64,000 nucleotides of DNA. Origin: Ectocarpus siliculosus (Eukaryota > Sar > Phaeophyceae > Ectocarpales > Ectocarpaceae). The stretch spans positions 1,264,883-1,328,882 of the forward strand of contig FN649728.1 in NCBI GenBank assembly GCA_000310025.1, written 5' to 3'. The notes beneath the pieces are model-generated. The model had not been told where the DNA came from and made no database searches. It saw only the letters and a list, made by a program, of their open reading frames with translations. The translations under genes were made by a program, and so were the position numbers. Positions 12,342-25,037 of this stretch are shown here, in pieces. The number at the start of each line of letters is the position of its first letter. Within the stretch, counting starts at the first letter, position 1.

Positions 12342-15300
12342 TCACGCCCAACGTAAACGCTTCAGCGGTTGATCATTCACCCCGTCTGCCGTGTTCGCGG
12401 AGTGGTCGTCCTGCTCGCCCTCAGCACTCGTCGCTCCGGTGATGGCGCTGACGTCGTCACCTCCACCGCCTTCGTTCCCACCACCGTCGCTTTGTCGACC
12501 GACCCCCGATTCGGCTTGCTGTGCGCCTTGCCCCCCGCCACCCCCCGCCATCGAGTGGTCTGTCCCACCCCCTGTTGTAGATTCCCAGTCCGTGGTCCCC
12601 CCTGCGGACGTGCTGTCGGGGCCTCCTGACACGAACACGATTGTACGCATTTGGTCGCTTTTCGAAAGATTGGCGATGCTCGATGACGTGGTACCCGTTA
12701 CAAAGAAAAGGCACCATCCACTCACTCTTATTCGTTGAGCATGTATGTGCGGTTTGCACCTGAGGCCGAGTCGCCCGTGGGTACCTCTTAAGGAGGTGTC
12801 TCCTTGCCCGTGCCCCTCGCACTGACCGCACGGCAGGGCTCGCACCATTTCGCTCTGCTGGTAACCACCCCAAGCAATCCTCTTATGCACCTTCTTCAGA
12901 GCAAGCACGGCCAGGCCCTCTTTCACCACAAACACAGCGAGCCCGCACCTGATTCGCAGCAGCTGTTCCCCTGCGGCGCCAAGAAGGCGTCGCGCTGTTC
13001 CTCTTCGTCCAAAGCGACCCCGTGAAAGGCCGCTCTCCTCTCGTCCAGGTAGGCCCGCGCGTCCACCCCGTCGCTCCTCATGCTCGAAAGGATGGCGGAG
13101 TGGGCGGCGTCCACCCCTCGCGCCAGGTCGCGGTAGATACCTTCCAGGGTTGGTTGCGTTTGACATGAACCACACTTATGTGGCCGTGCAGTGGTACTCG
13201 AATGGTAACAAACGAAACCAGGATGAATCAACAAAGAGCCGCTCTAATCCGCAAGAGAAACTAGACCAAAAATACGTGTTGTAAAACGGCGGAACAGATG
13301 AACATGTTCTGCCAAGGGGGGTTGTGGGTTACTACCACCTCCTAAGACGAAAGTCAAAAGTGCGGACAAACGAGCTTGGACCAACCGCCGCATATCTGGG
13401 TGCATCGGGAACGGTTTCCAGTATTTTTTGTCGGGACTGTCATAACGGCAGTCTCGGCCACCCAGAAAGCAAGACGTGTTGCGGATTGAAACGGAGGCCG
13501 GGTGGAAGAGCAACAGCGCGTAGGAAAAAGCACTCTCTTGCATTGTCTACCCTGAAATATCGGTGTCATGCCACGCGAGTACTGGCAAATAGACTTCTTC
13601 GATATGCGCTGGTCGGTTTCGCGAAAATAGTCGGGGGCAAGAGCATCAGAGGTCTTTCACATACCGCTGCCGCTGATGCTGCCTCGGCCGCTGAGGCCGC
13701 CCCGGGCGCTGGAGTTGGTGCCGGAGCTGGTGCTGCGGCTACCGGCGCTACTACTCCCGCGCCGGAGTGTCGGTCGACGGCCACTCTCGTCGCCACCCCG
13801 GCTAACGGCATCCCTCATCGCCACCATCAACTGCTGTAGTCGCTGTTCCTGGTCCTGTTTCTTATGTTGGTTCCATTGTGCTAACGACAGCGCGCTGGCA
13901 GTAGGAGGGCCAGTACCAAGAGCAGCTGGGGTCTGATTTACGTGAAGGTCGTCTTGGCCCCGCTTATCATCTTCGGGGAAGCTGTCTCCCGGAGCATTCG
14001 CCGCTCCTACACCTCCACTTGTAACACGTTTTCGAGAAGAAGGTGAGCCGCCGTGCAAGAGCCGCCGCCTTAGGGCGATAGTTTCTATCTCCTGGTGAGC
14101 CTCGTTGGCGGCGGCGGCAAGGCGGCGCCGCAAGTCAACCTTCCGGTCGAGCTTCAGCTCCTTCGCCTGTGCCAGCATTACGGATGGATGGGGGGGGGGG
14201 CGAATGCTGCTATGTGTTGCTTCCTGGAGCCTTGTTCCTGTCATCTGTGATGCGCTGTCGTGTTTGCGGCATTTCTGGGTCCCTTTGGTTGCATTTGGTT
14301 TCTTTAGATATGTGCCTCCTTGATTGGCTACCGTGGTTAGGCGGCAAAGCACGGAATACTAACACTGCACAACACTTGCACAATACTGCTTGTCTCTTGC
14401 TGCTTCAACTTCTCACAACATAGAGCAGCGCCAAAACGAAACGCGTTTGTTTTGTGGTTGAAGTTGGTTCCACTCCTTCGCAATTGGCCGATGGGGCCGT
14501 CGACAACAACACGGAACGTTGTACAGGCGTCTAATCGCGATTCCACCGAACTGCAACACACATGAAATAGATTGTTGATGATTGCTTTTGCAGCTTGGCT
14601 TGGAGGTCTGGCGAGTTCCTCGCAGCAGCCCCCAAGGCATGCGATGGCTACTGCTTGCCTCACCTCTTGGCCTCGAGTTTGGGCCTCCGCGAGTTTCTCC
14701 GTGAACTTGTCGTGGTCATGGCGCCGCCTCGAAATGGCCTCGCCGAGTTGCCGCGCTACCGCCTCGACTGCTGCATCACCCAGCGCCTAGATACGAGGAC
14801 CCGCGGTTTTTGGAGACGCAAAGGGACGTGAACGATTTGGGTCACAACTGCGTGCCCCCGGAGGATTATGTCACCACTCTCTTCGGCACCGCGCCGCACG
14901 TCTCACCCAGCGAAGATCGTGCATTTTCTACCGAATCGACCCCTCTTCACCCGAAGCGGAGACACAGCCAGACTGAAATGTCTGCGCTTTCCTTTATTCA
15001 TGTCAGTCGAAGTTGGCGCTCCTCGAATAGCGAATTCGTGTTGCTCGTCCCTTACGGTAGGGAGATCTCGGTTCCCATCACAGCCAATCCTAACCCAGCT
15101 GGAGACTGCCGAGGTAGACTGCCTTCAACCCTCCCTTGTCAGAACCACATAGCAGCATTGAGGGTGAACTTGCCTGTGAGACGGCTGCAGCTCCTACACC
15201 GCCCGTGCGCTTCCCTCGCACGCCAGGGGATGCGCCATCGCTCCCCACCCACCCGGCCGAAATGGCCCTTGTTGTTCCGAAGCCCGCCGGTTTGCGGGCA

Positions 15301-16004
15301 CAATCTGCGTCTGGTGCTGCCCCAAGAGGCTTCGGTGGCTTGAAATCGGCACTGGCTCCTGGTCCTGTTCTTGCCCCTGCTGCCGGCGCCGCACCTCGTG
15401 GCTGCTGACGTTGGATGTGTTGTGTTGGGTCATGGCCGCCGCCGCGGTGCCGAGAACTGATCGTATCCAGAGGGTGTCCTAGGACCGCGAGGCCACACAA
15501 CGGGCAGCAGTTCGAACAAGGCGTGGGAGCATGGGGCGGTGTCGTCGTCGTGCGGTCGCTGTCGCCTGACCGGTGCCCCCGCACGAGACCGCTACTGGTT
15601 CCCCGCTTCGCTTCCGCCACCTCCGATCGGCCTGCTGCCTCCGGCGAAACGCCGTCCGAATCGCCGCTTTCTGGGCGGCTGCCAACGCCGCCACTCTCTC
15701 CTTTGCCGCCGCCGCCGCTGCCTCTTCCGCTTCCGCTTCCGGTTCTGCCTTTGGTTCCGCCAGGATTCATTCTGTCGTTCAAGCCGATCGAACGTTTGGG
15801 CGCGGGAGGAGGCTTGTTTTCCTCGATCGCCGCGGTGATGCGAGCCCGGCGCTTGGCGTGGCCGAACGATCTCGCCCGGGCCTTCTGCAGCTCCTCCACG
15901 CCCACCTGCGCAAGCAAGAGCCGAGCCACCGACCGGAGAGCAGAGGCGCCTCGCGAAAGGGAGGAAGTGGCCGAGGAGGACGCCCCGTCCTTCTTCGGCC
16001 CCAT
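12342..16004 (-). CDS. Hypothetical protein with low-complexity and coiled-coil regions
   Basis: Proposed exons: 16004-15174, 14786-14664, 14166-13665, 13140-12949 and 12625-12342; phases 0, 0, 1 and 1 are consistent and give 643 residues. The first intron is GC-AG (CAG|GCAAGT). The start ATG at 16004 (MGPKKDGASSS) has a good context and an in-frame stop upstream. Visible parts: a helical LLLAQVGVEELQKARARSFG stretch, a Gly/Ser/Pro-rich linker with a CxxCCPLCG zinc-knuckle-like cluster, a charged helix AKELKLDRKVDLRRRLAAA, and an acidic Gly-rich tail. If the GTATGT donor at 13665 is not used, the protein ends at 13657 and the last two exons belong elsewhere. No family is recognised. Confidence 0.55.
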
Positions 16005-16343
16005 CCCGGCGCAGATCTTGGGGATTTTCGACGTTTGTCGGAGGTGGCGCGGTCACGATCGGGCGGCCGGTACGCGAAGTGAGTGCCGTGCTTATGAGGG
16101 GAATTATGCCAAGGGTTGTCAGGACAGTCGCTTTGGGATGCCACATGCGCCTACGAATCGATCCGCCTCGTGTGGGCATGGACGCGTGCGTGAGGCCGGT
16201 GGTGTAGTGGCCCCATCTGAACCATACTGGAACTGAACACGATCACAACGAAGCCTCAGCGGCTGCAGGGCAACGTGCAGCAGAGAAACATCATTATTCG
16301 TATAGATGGTGCTCGTCGAGAGTTACGACTCCCGCATACCCTC

Positions 16344-19329
16344 TCACAACGTGAACTCGATAATATTGCAGCGCCACCCCGGTGGTAACGGTTCTCTGTT
16401 TGTCCGGACACCGATTCTCGAAGTCCTCTGGCGTTCTCGCCTACCCCTCACCATGCACATTCCCTTCACCCCACGCCGGTTCGCTGGTGCAAAGAGCGTC
16501 GCTGCCGCCCCTGCCAGTCCAGCATCGGACCCTGTCCCCGACCTTGCTTCTGCGCGTTCGTCACCCTCCCCTCGTCCACGCCCACCGCTATTTGGAAGGC
16601 CGCCGCCGGGGAAATTATCTACAAGGGGAGAAAATTCTGCCGAGGATTGGGAACTGCTATCCCACGAGGCGGTACTTCTTTGAAAATCCACCGTCGTCGT
16701 CGAAACGGATGGTGGCTTGCTCGTCGCTCCTCCTCCTCCTCCGGTTTCCTGTGGATGCTGGTCGCCAGGCGAAGTCGTGGTTTTGGCGTCGACGCTCTGT
16801 CCGTGGTGGAGAAAGTCAGCGAGGACCGCTGCGTCTGGGTGCAGGAAATTTCCGTGCGCAAGGACCACCAAAGCTCCCACGACGGCCGCGACTATGGCGG
16901 GGTTCGGGCTGCGAAGAGGACAGACCGTTTGTACAACACGCGAACACGCAGAGCAGATGATTGCGCCTCGGTTAGCTGCTGAAGGACACTTCGCAGAGGA
17001 GGGGCGAAAAATTCGGCGATCCGAGGAAGATGGGGGCTTCAAAGGATCGGCTGCCGCCGTCCAGTCTTCGAAGGGTGAGCCAAGATCAGCAACGACCCAA
17101 TGGTTGGACGAGTTGCCGTCAGAACCATATCGACACTATATTTATTGCCTCTTTTGACACCCACCAGGAACGGTGGCCGTTTGTGAGAGTGTTGCCTCTG
17201 CTTGTTTTAGCTCCATGTTGGCGGCGCTTTCTCCCGGCCACCGTCGCCGCTGATTCGGGGGGGAGCAGAGCGAACCCCAAGCCGCATAGGCAGAGTCGGC
17301 GTAGTGCAAAAGTTCCGCAAGTGGCCGGGTCGTCAAAGTCCGAGTCAATCGCAGCCACCTTGGTGGCTGGGCCATGGCAGACAACGGTGAGAGCGCAAGA
17401 GAAATATGGTTATCGACCAGCAAGAGGAGGATATTCGCGAAGAGTCCAAGAACGGCGTCGAGGGTTTCACACTCCTTCGCGTATCGGAGGACAGAGACTC
17501 TAACCACAACGCACAGAAGACCAAGACGCTATAGGTTTGCCCCGAGTGCATGAAAGCTCAATGTGCCGGAACCCCTTTCCTGTGAACTGAGATGACAAGG
17601 GCCACTCGCCCACCAAGGCCCCGCATCAAAATGACCATTCGACTAGGAAACGACCGGAAGTCTGGACGATACACGTACGTACACAGCTCGGTAGCGGAAG
17701 GACGCGAACGACTCACTCCGCTCACGGCTCCTTTCTTCGCTTCTCTGGCCATGTTGTCGTACGTTGGCGTCCCCACGCGCTTGGCCATCGGCGGCGGTAG
17801 TGACGAACGAGCTACTTGTGGTTATGGTGGACGTGGCCGACATGGCCGTGTGCGCCTCTAGCTCTTCCTCCGCTCGAGGGGTCGGAGAGGCGGAAGAACC
17901 GGCAACCCGAGAGCTGGCCTGAAGGTGAAAGTTTGCATTGATCGGGCAGGCCGTGGCACATTCAGAGAATACACGCTGTAGACTCAGGTGTCGCCATATC
18001 CCTGGGCATCATTTGATCCATTACATCCCAAGCGTTTTGACCGCACTGGTGTCTTACTTTCTGGCCAGTACTTCCAATAAAGCCTACAAGTTCAGATCTT
18101 GTCATTCGAGGATTTCAGGGTGTGGGAGAATTGTTGTCAACCTGGTCGGGGAGGAGTAGCGCATTGTGCTCTCGCCCTGGTTCACTCTTAGTACAGTCGG
18201 TTTCGGAAACTGCAGATGCGGAGTGAGCCTCAGCCTTCATCTCTATGTACAGAACCTTGACATCGGAAAACTGCACACCAGGGACGACATCATCGTGTCG
18301 CGCCATACTCACCTCAAGAGCTTTTAGAAGAGACTGCGCCCCATCTTCGATGTCTTCCAGCTGTTGGCGGCAAGGAAATCAATCATCGCGTGCGCGTACA
18401 GGACAGCCAGAGAAAATCGTTGACCATGATGCATCGTGTTTTTCTATGGGCGTTTGTGTGTATGCTGTGGTGCACCTTCACGTGGGTCTACGGAGAGAGA
18501 GAGTTGAGGATGTTTTGGATGGCGAGAGACGTGTGTCTGGTGGTACCCTTTTCGCCGAAGCGCGCCTAAGCTCAGCAAAGGGGTGATGTTTCCCATCCTC
18601 ATTGCTGAACGTAGTTTTCCGGCCGTTGGGTTGGGCCTCTATTATATGCATTTGCCTGTGATTCCAGTATTCTGAACCGAACGAGAAGCCCGCAAGCCAT
18701 CCAGCTGTGTTCATCCACAGGCGCAAGGCCGCCACTATGCCATCAAAGGGAAAGTCCACACCACTTGAAGTGGTGACAAGTAGGGATGAATGTCTCACAA
18801 ATTCCGGCCGCACGTCAACGTGCCCTGAACACGAACGTACCATGGGGTGGACGAGGGCGTGCGATGCCAGCTCTTGGGCAGAAAACAGCTGGGTTGATGG
18901 CCAAGAAGGCTCTTCAGCTTGCTGGCCGTCGTTATGGCCATACTTCTTGGTCACCGGGGACGGCATCGCCGCGTTTTGCGTATGTCGCTTTTCCTCCCCG
19001 TGCTGCTCTTGCTGCTGCTGCATCTGTCGAGAGGCCGGGTATTGAACCACACCACTGAGAGCCCCGGCGATCAGCACGGGCAGAGAGATTTCGGAGGTGA
19101 AGTCATCGATACGGGCAAGTCGGAACGCCAGAACGATGCAGTGCAGGCCCGCTGAGCGCTCTATTCGCGAGGATAGGAGGTCCCCTCCGGCAACAATTGT
19201 AGATTTCACAATGCGTTCGAAGGTGCGGCGATCTCCGACGAAGGCTTGCGCGAAGGATCGGTCTCTGTGCAGGAGGCCCTCCAGAGATCGGCAGAGGATC
19301 GGTCTGATACCACCGACATTCCAATCCAT
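16344..19329 (-). CDS. ARM/HEAT-like hypothetical protein
   Basis: Several minus-strand open blocks look coding: 19329-18547, 18360-18313, about 17918-17600, about 17500-17160 and about 17040-16344. The first three have workable junctions: AGG|GTACCA to CAG|CTGGAA, then GAG|GTGAGT to CAG|GCC. Hydrophobic helical pieces such as SVLRYAKECETLDAVLGLF, RPLAELLHYADSAYAAWGSL and NPAIVAAVVGALVVLAHG resemble armadillo/HEAT repeats of helical solenoid proteins. The start (MDWNVGGIRPILCRSLEG at 19329) and the end are uncertain. I do not recognise the family. The model should be treated as a coding region rather than an exact structure. Confidence 0.45.
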
Positions 19330-19417
19330 GTTCCAACGCTGCAAGCCTCCACAAGCTCTGCGATCCACTCTTACGCCACAGACTACGCACCAGGGATTTG
19401 CAAGGGTTCAGCATTCA

Positions 19418-19447
19418 CTCGCCACTCGCCACTCGCCACTCGCCACA
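19418..19447. repeat. CACTCGC short tandem repeat
   Basis: About four copies of the heptamer CACTCGC, between the divergent starts of the ARM-like gene and the amidohydrolase-like gene. Confidence 0.85.
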
Positions 19448-19569
19448 CACCCACGCACATACAAAATCAAAATCGGCCAGACTTGTGCCGGTTCGTCCCA
19501 GCTACCCGATCCGATCGTCCGATCATGACGTTGGAAACGTGGAAAGCCACGACATACGACAGACGCCAG

Positions 19570-21218
19570 GTGCGAGCTGAAGCAGTGCGATGCTCACCTC
19601 TTGAAGCCGAGCACGAACATATACAAGGCAGCGTTCTACATGGGCTCGTTGCACTGGGACGATCACGGAGTTACCAGCCTCGTGCAGTCCCGCACCGTTA
19701 GCGCAACGCTGCCTGTGGTACTCTGCGCTGCTCACGGCGGGAACGCCGTAGACGGGGACCAGTCCGAGACGCTTCTGCAAAGACCTGTGGTGAATCCTTT
19801 GCCACGAGGAAGTGTTGACGTCCCCGGTAAAGCCAGATTGGCACGGGTAAACCTTGTCGCCGACGTAGGGACCTCTCAGCTGCTGGAAGAAATCGATCGA
19901 CGATTGACGCACAAGTGCAGCAGCTGCGGCAATGGCGGCTTTGCAACGGCAGTGAGATCGCCAGCGGCGGTGGTTGCCCGGTTCCACCGCAAGTTTGTAG
20001 ACGCCAATAGGCCACTCGAAGACGAAGATGCCATGGCGGTGCATCCTTCCTGCACAAGAGCGTGGGGAGTGCACCAGAGCTACCACCAAGCTATTGAGAC
20101 CGCCATCGGTGCTTTGGAGTCCCGCTTCTGCTGGACACAGGCGGCACGGCCGAGTGGCAGAAACCGAGAAGAACGGGACGAGGAAGAACGTGGGAAAGAG
20201 ACACCCCGAGTACTACTGCTAGACGTACACGGCCAGTGCAAGTCGATCGACAACGTGCTCATAGGGACTTGGTAAGCCAAAGGGACTTATATTTTGTATC
20301 GGCTTGATTTGAGCGTTGAGTTCTAGTGGGAAGACAGTCAGCCTTACGCTGTGGATATCGCTCCTCTACGTGATTCCGTTCAATGTCTAGTCTATTGTAC
20401 ATACATACATGTTTATCCTTTCTTCTTGGTTCGAGTGATTTTCGTTGAGTTTTCATAGAAGAGCAGCCTACAGCAGTACCAGGAGATGACATTGACGGTA
20501 CGGGGGCGGGAAGCGGCAATTGGTGGTGATGTAGAAACCCGCACGACAACTCTGCAAAGCATTTTGTCCCCCGCCCCCGAATGGCGAACCCCCCACGAAC
20601 TAACCCGGCCAATGCAACAACGACAGCAACGGCAAGACAGCCAACCTGGAGGAACTCAATACGCCCCATAAAGGCTTTCTGTGGCACCTGAGGCGGGCCT
20701 TCAACCCGAAAGAGAGAGGAAGAGACGGAGACGTCAGCACGGCAGCGGCAACGGCCGTCAGAAACCGCGGAGAACGAGAAGGAGGGGCAGGCGGAAGAGG
20801 AGAGGGAGAACAAGAAGAAGACCGACAAGGGCGGGAGAAGGACGCTGCGAACGAGGAGGCGACTACGAAGCATGTCGGAAACGGCACGAAAAATGAGGCA
20901 GCGGTGGTGGTGTTGCCGATCCACGGGGAGAAGGAAGTCGCCGGGTACACCGGCGGTTATACCGTGCAAAGACATGCGAGGAGTCGTGCAGGAGAAGGCG
21001 CGGTAGTGCAAGGAAGACCCACACAAGCAGCAGTAGAAAAAAGAGAAGAAGAGAGCAGGAGAGGAAGCAATCGGGGATCGTTTGCCGTAGATGCCGTCCA
21101 GCTAGAATTCGGTACGAGCTTCCGGCGCACCCCCGAGGCTCGTGCCAACGCGGCCGAGGCGGTTGCCTGTGCGATTTTCGACCACCTTCAGCAGGACCAA
21201 ACAAACTGGACACCATGA
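19570..21218 (+). CDS. N-formylglutamate amidohydrolase-like protein
   Basis: Members of this zinc hydrolase family deformylate N-formylglutamate or related amides. The first main exon runs from 19570 (after CAG) or from the internal ATG at 19640 to 20271 (TTG|GTAAGC). The last part is the open frame about 20604-21218. Motifs in order: LPVVLCAAHGG (metal-binding His region), FHRKFVDANRP (the family's R..vD.NR element), YHQAIETAI, VLLLDVHGQ (DxHG), GGYTVQRH and AVQLEFGTSFR (QLE..). One or two small exons between 20272 and 20604 are not resolved; a frame containing MTLTVRGREAA at 20486 is a candidate. An insertion rich in Glu/Arg/Gly lies before GGYTVQRH. The true substrate is unknown. Confidence 0.72.
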
Positions 21219-22424
21219 ATGACCGACGACCCAAGAAGTTGTTCACGGGCACATTTTTCTGAGTAGAACCAGGGTGAGCAACGCGTTCTCAGTGTCTTAC
21301 AGGTGTGTGCTGACCACGCATTAGACTATGGTGTGTCTGAAGACATCAAAACTACATAACTGCTGTGGGAAATCGCTCACAGGCTTCCCGTTTTTCGTTT
21401 TTTGGAAAAGTGTAGCATGGCGATGACCGCGGTCGGTTCAGGCGACGATCGAATCATGCCTGAGGGTAGGACGCAGGCCGTGTGTCTTTGAGTGGTGGTG
21501 CGTTTCGTACCGCAGTAGGTGCGACCCCCAAAGGGTACACGTTACGCACCCTGTCGATAGTTCCGGCTCATCATGTTGGTATGTTTGGCAGCCTAATGAA
21601 TGCAACGCAGATTCACAGCAGTTACAGTACCGTTCACGGGAGGCTATGCTCCTCGGGAAGAGCGAAATCTGAAACCATCGCAGCGATGATGACCGCGACG
21701 TGATGTCACGGGCTTGTCGCACGAAACAGCAGTTCATCTTCCTGCAGATGACTACCTTCCATTGGCAACAGCAACGACGTAAAGATCATGCCTTTACGTC
21801 CCAAACGAACGGGAACATAATTGTTGTGAACCACTTCAGTCTTCTACGGTTGGACGTATGTGTGCCCTCATGTCGTGAAGGCCAAAGTCCGGCCGATTTA
21901 CGCGAAGGAATTTCCACCATACGAAGAGAGAACGTGTCTGACAGCGTGTAGCGCAAGAAAGCCTCAATAGAGTTCAAGGGCGCAACTACGGTAAGCAACC
22001 GTGTTCTCTCGTGGACATGGCAAAATTTTGGCATTCGGTGACTCAGCCGTGCTTTTGATTATTGATTAATGCCAGCGCCGGCTTCTTCTTGAGCCACGAG
22101 GTTCTTCCCCGCCCCGCATTAACAGCCACGGAAGAGACGAAACAAGAGAGCCGTCAAAAACTCCTCCAAAACAAAATAACTATATATACCTCTACACGCT
22201 ACTACGAGAAACGTATTGTACAGCAGTCAGAGCCCCAGAGCAAGAAGAGCGCCGGCTTGAGGCCGCCGCCGCAGCCACGCTCGCGGATGGATCCGATCAA
22301 GATTGTTCGCCTGCCTGGTGGCAAACGGCGCCTCGAACGTGAGAAGCGTGCTCGCGCGTGTCCCTCCCGTTCTCGCCGCCCCGGTGACTTTTCCCCGTCC
22401 CTCTCCAAGAGAAAAAAGCACCTT

Positions 22425-24454
22425 CTACATGAGGCCGTACTGGATCTCCATGGCCTCGTGAACGCGGAACCGCGGGCCCTCGGGCCGGTCCGCGGGCGGG
22501 TCGAGGTAGTCCTCGAACTCCACCGTCTCGTCCCGGCCGAGCACGGTCTCCAGCCCCAGCATGGAGGACGGCAGGCCGGGGAGGTGTTGTGCCTGGTACG
22601 GACGGGAAGAGCAAAAAATGAGAGTGCACATGATGAGTATTAGGGGCACTGTCGGGGTGTTGTAGAACTTTTCTCTAGCGTGGGAAATTATTTGTCTGAG
22701 CAGGATTTGGAAGGAACGAGCACGACGTCTCCCACAGCAAATACCTGACTTACAATTTGTTTCTCTTTCTCTTGACTTGCCCTCGTCATGGAAACCCCTT
22801 ACGAAATCATTCAAAATGAACGGGGGGTGGGGGGCATGCGATCTGATTCACTTCCCTCGCTACCGAAATGTCCAAGTTACTCCACCGCCGCCGTGCCATA
22901 GAAAGCAGCTGCAAGTCCAAGTCACCTGGGAGAGCGTAGCCACCTCGGTCTTCATCCGCATTACGAAAGCGCTACCGTAAACCTTGCCAGCGAGGTCCAT
23001 CTTGAAGTCAAACTCGTTAGGGATCCTTGCCTTGTTCATCGCCTCCAACGGGTGTCCCGCAGATGCGTCCTGTCGTGTGTGCCAACCCGGAAATGGTTCA
23101 GAATCTCGACAACATTTCATACCCTGTACAACTGCGATAGATCTATGTGTTTGGCGAAACAACAATTTAGTCAGAATGTTGTGCAACTAAATACCCTAGT
23201 TGTGTAAAAAAAACTCCGAGTCAAGCCCGTAATTCGTTTGGTTTAGTTGCACAGGGTGTGCAACATTTTCATTGGTGCTGTCTCCTGTCAGCCAGGGGAT
23301 GGCTGCGGACGGAATGCTCGCGCCGTGCCGTTGGCGCATAACTTCCAACGATGTATGAGAGGTGATGCTTTTGAACGAGAAAGAGGGTATGTAGCGCTTC
23401 CATAGCGCCCCTGTGGAACAAGCCCTCGTGCACGGAGCGGTTCGGTACAAGCTGCGTTGTGTACCATGGCGACGGAATTTTATCATCAGCAGTGCCAGCT
23501 GGGCCTTTGTCGACGCTTTCGGATTTTTGACCGGCGAGTCAGGTGCCTGGCGCTGCTTATGTGTGACGCTGCATTGCTGCCTGTGAGTTGGGAGTGCTAC
23601 GCGTACGGTCGCAAACGTGCTTTGGGTGTTCCGTTTGGGTGTGGCAGTTGCAAGGAAGAGGCACGTAGACCACAGCTCTGTACGCTATAACTCACGTGCC
23701 TGCTCTTACGTGGGAGAAACTTGGAGTTATTAGCGCCACGTGAACAAAGAAAATAGCAGTACTGAAGCCAAAAGGAGAGCAGGACGACGCACAAACTGAA
23801 CTGAGATGAGTATTGGTAGTGTAATGTATAGAGCAGAGGGGCGCGAACTGGACACCATACAATAGCTTCTAACCCGTTGTCTGTGGTACAACTCCCAGCC
23901 ATAACGCAAGCTTCTAGCCACTGTCGGTCCCTGCTACAGTACAGTACCACTGCTGTAGAAGCTGCGGTGAACAAGCAATGCTTGTATGTCAGCGTTTGGG
24001 TGGCTCTTCGCGGCGCAACTCGGGTGACGGAAGATACCACCCCCCCATTCTCCACAGCAGTAGGTCCTCCAGGGCGGTTGGCGGTGATACAGCACTGCCA
24101 CTTCGCGCCAAGGAAGACTGCTCTCATACTAGCAGCGACGTGAACTTTCCGAATGCAATTGTCGACCATCAACCGCAGCGGTCGGCGCATGGCACTGCTG
24201 TTTCAGGCCCAAGCGAAAGGTACTCCGAAATCCAAAGATCTGTCGGCCTTGTTGCTTGGCCGAGCTCCTAAGTGCCGTCCAATTTTCAACCGTTCTTCCG
24301 TGCCGAGATGCAAAAGCATTGTGATATCGACCAAACCAGCTGCAGATGGTGGGTACTTCGCGCGCCTCACCTGTGCAAATGAAGAGAAACCGAACCGCAT
24401 CTGGTCGTGCGGCGCTCTCGCCATTGGCATCGCCTTCCCCATCATCCCGGCCAT
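22425..24454 (-). CDS. POMP: Proteasome maturation protein POMP/UMP1
   Basis: UMP1/POMP is the chaperone that assembles half-proteasomes and is degraded as the first substrate of the finished 20S particle. Exons: 24454-24371, 23069-22926 and 22592-22425, both introns phase 0, giving 131 residues. The N-terminus MAGMMGKAMPM is followed by APHDQMRFGFSSFAQ (the HDxLRxG element), then AGHPLEAM (the conserved HPLE), GKVYGSAFVMRMK, LPGLPSSMLGLETVLG and ETVEFEDYL. These blocks match plant and animal UMP1 from end to end. Length is normal for the family. The start ATG at 24454 lies about 440 bp from the start of a plus-strand exon, so the two promoters probably overlap. Confidence 0.92.
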
Positions 24455-24893
24455 CCTCTCCTCTCGCTGTCGTTCTCTCGCTGTCGCTTCGTGCAACGAC
24501 GAAGGGGGGTTGATGCAGCTCTATCGAACGGTATTCGGCGAGCCAAAACAACGGGGTCGACGTTTAACAGCTGAAGTTTCTGTCTCCCTTGGGGTTATCT
24601 ATCTCCCTCTACCTGCTGCTGTGGCTCCCTATCTGTGCAGTGGTGTGCGAACTCGGGAGATAGCCGTGGGGGCACGACATATCGATATTCGTGTATACCC
24701 CAAAATGTCAGTATCTGGAGAGCCCCATAGAGGCTTTGGCTTGGCACGCCGCTCGGAGGCTGCTGCTGAGTTGCCCCACACCAGCGAGCAGCTAGCGCAA
24801 GAGAGAGAAAGAGCGAGAGAGTCAAAGGGGAGGAGGCTCAGAGGGAGGAAGTTCGACGTGAAGAGGGTGTGGTGGGTTGTCCACAACACGACG

Positions 24894-25037
24894 ATGAGGA
24901 ATCGGCCGGTAGCAGAGAAGTCATGTAGAAAGGGACGGAGGGGAGGAGGGTGCGTTGGCACGTGGCTGAAGGTTGCAGCGGTTGGCGTGCTGGCGTTCTT
25001 CGCTGCCGGGGCTGCTGCGTCTGATCGTTCCATGCGG
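24894..25037 (+). CDS. First exon encoding a signal peptide or membrane anchor
   Basis: ATG at 24894 opens a 48-codon exon ending in CGG|GTGAGT at phase 0. It has a basic N-region (SCRKGRRGGG) and a hydrophobic core WLKVAAVGVLAFFAAGAAAS with a small-residue cleavage-like site. This is a classic secretory signal, and in algae also the first half of a plastid pre-sequence. The next plus-strand coding exon starting at phase 0 is at 26959, so this may be the 5' exon of the orphan gene there, across a 1.9 kb intron. This link is inference. The larger 326-codon open frame that contains it (24153-25133) is mostly antisense to POMP and 5' UTR. Confidence 0.5.

Noticed and set aside
12342-13175. 277-codon minus-strand open frame read as one exon
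   Set aside because: Its first half is Arg/Gly-rich noise, while another frame there encodes GIYRDLARGVDAAHSAIL. Only the second half matches the spliced model.
15415-16236. 273-codon plus-strand open frame
   Set aside because: Shadow of the minus-strand exon 16004-15174.
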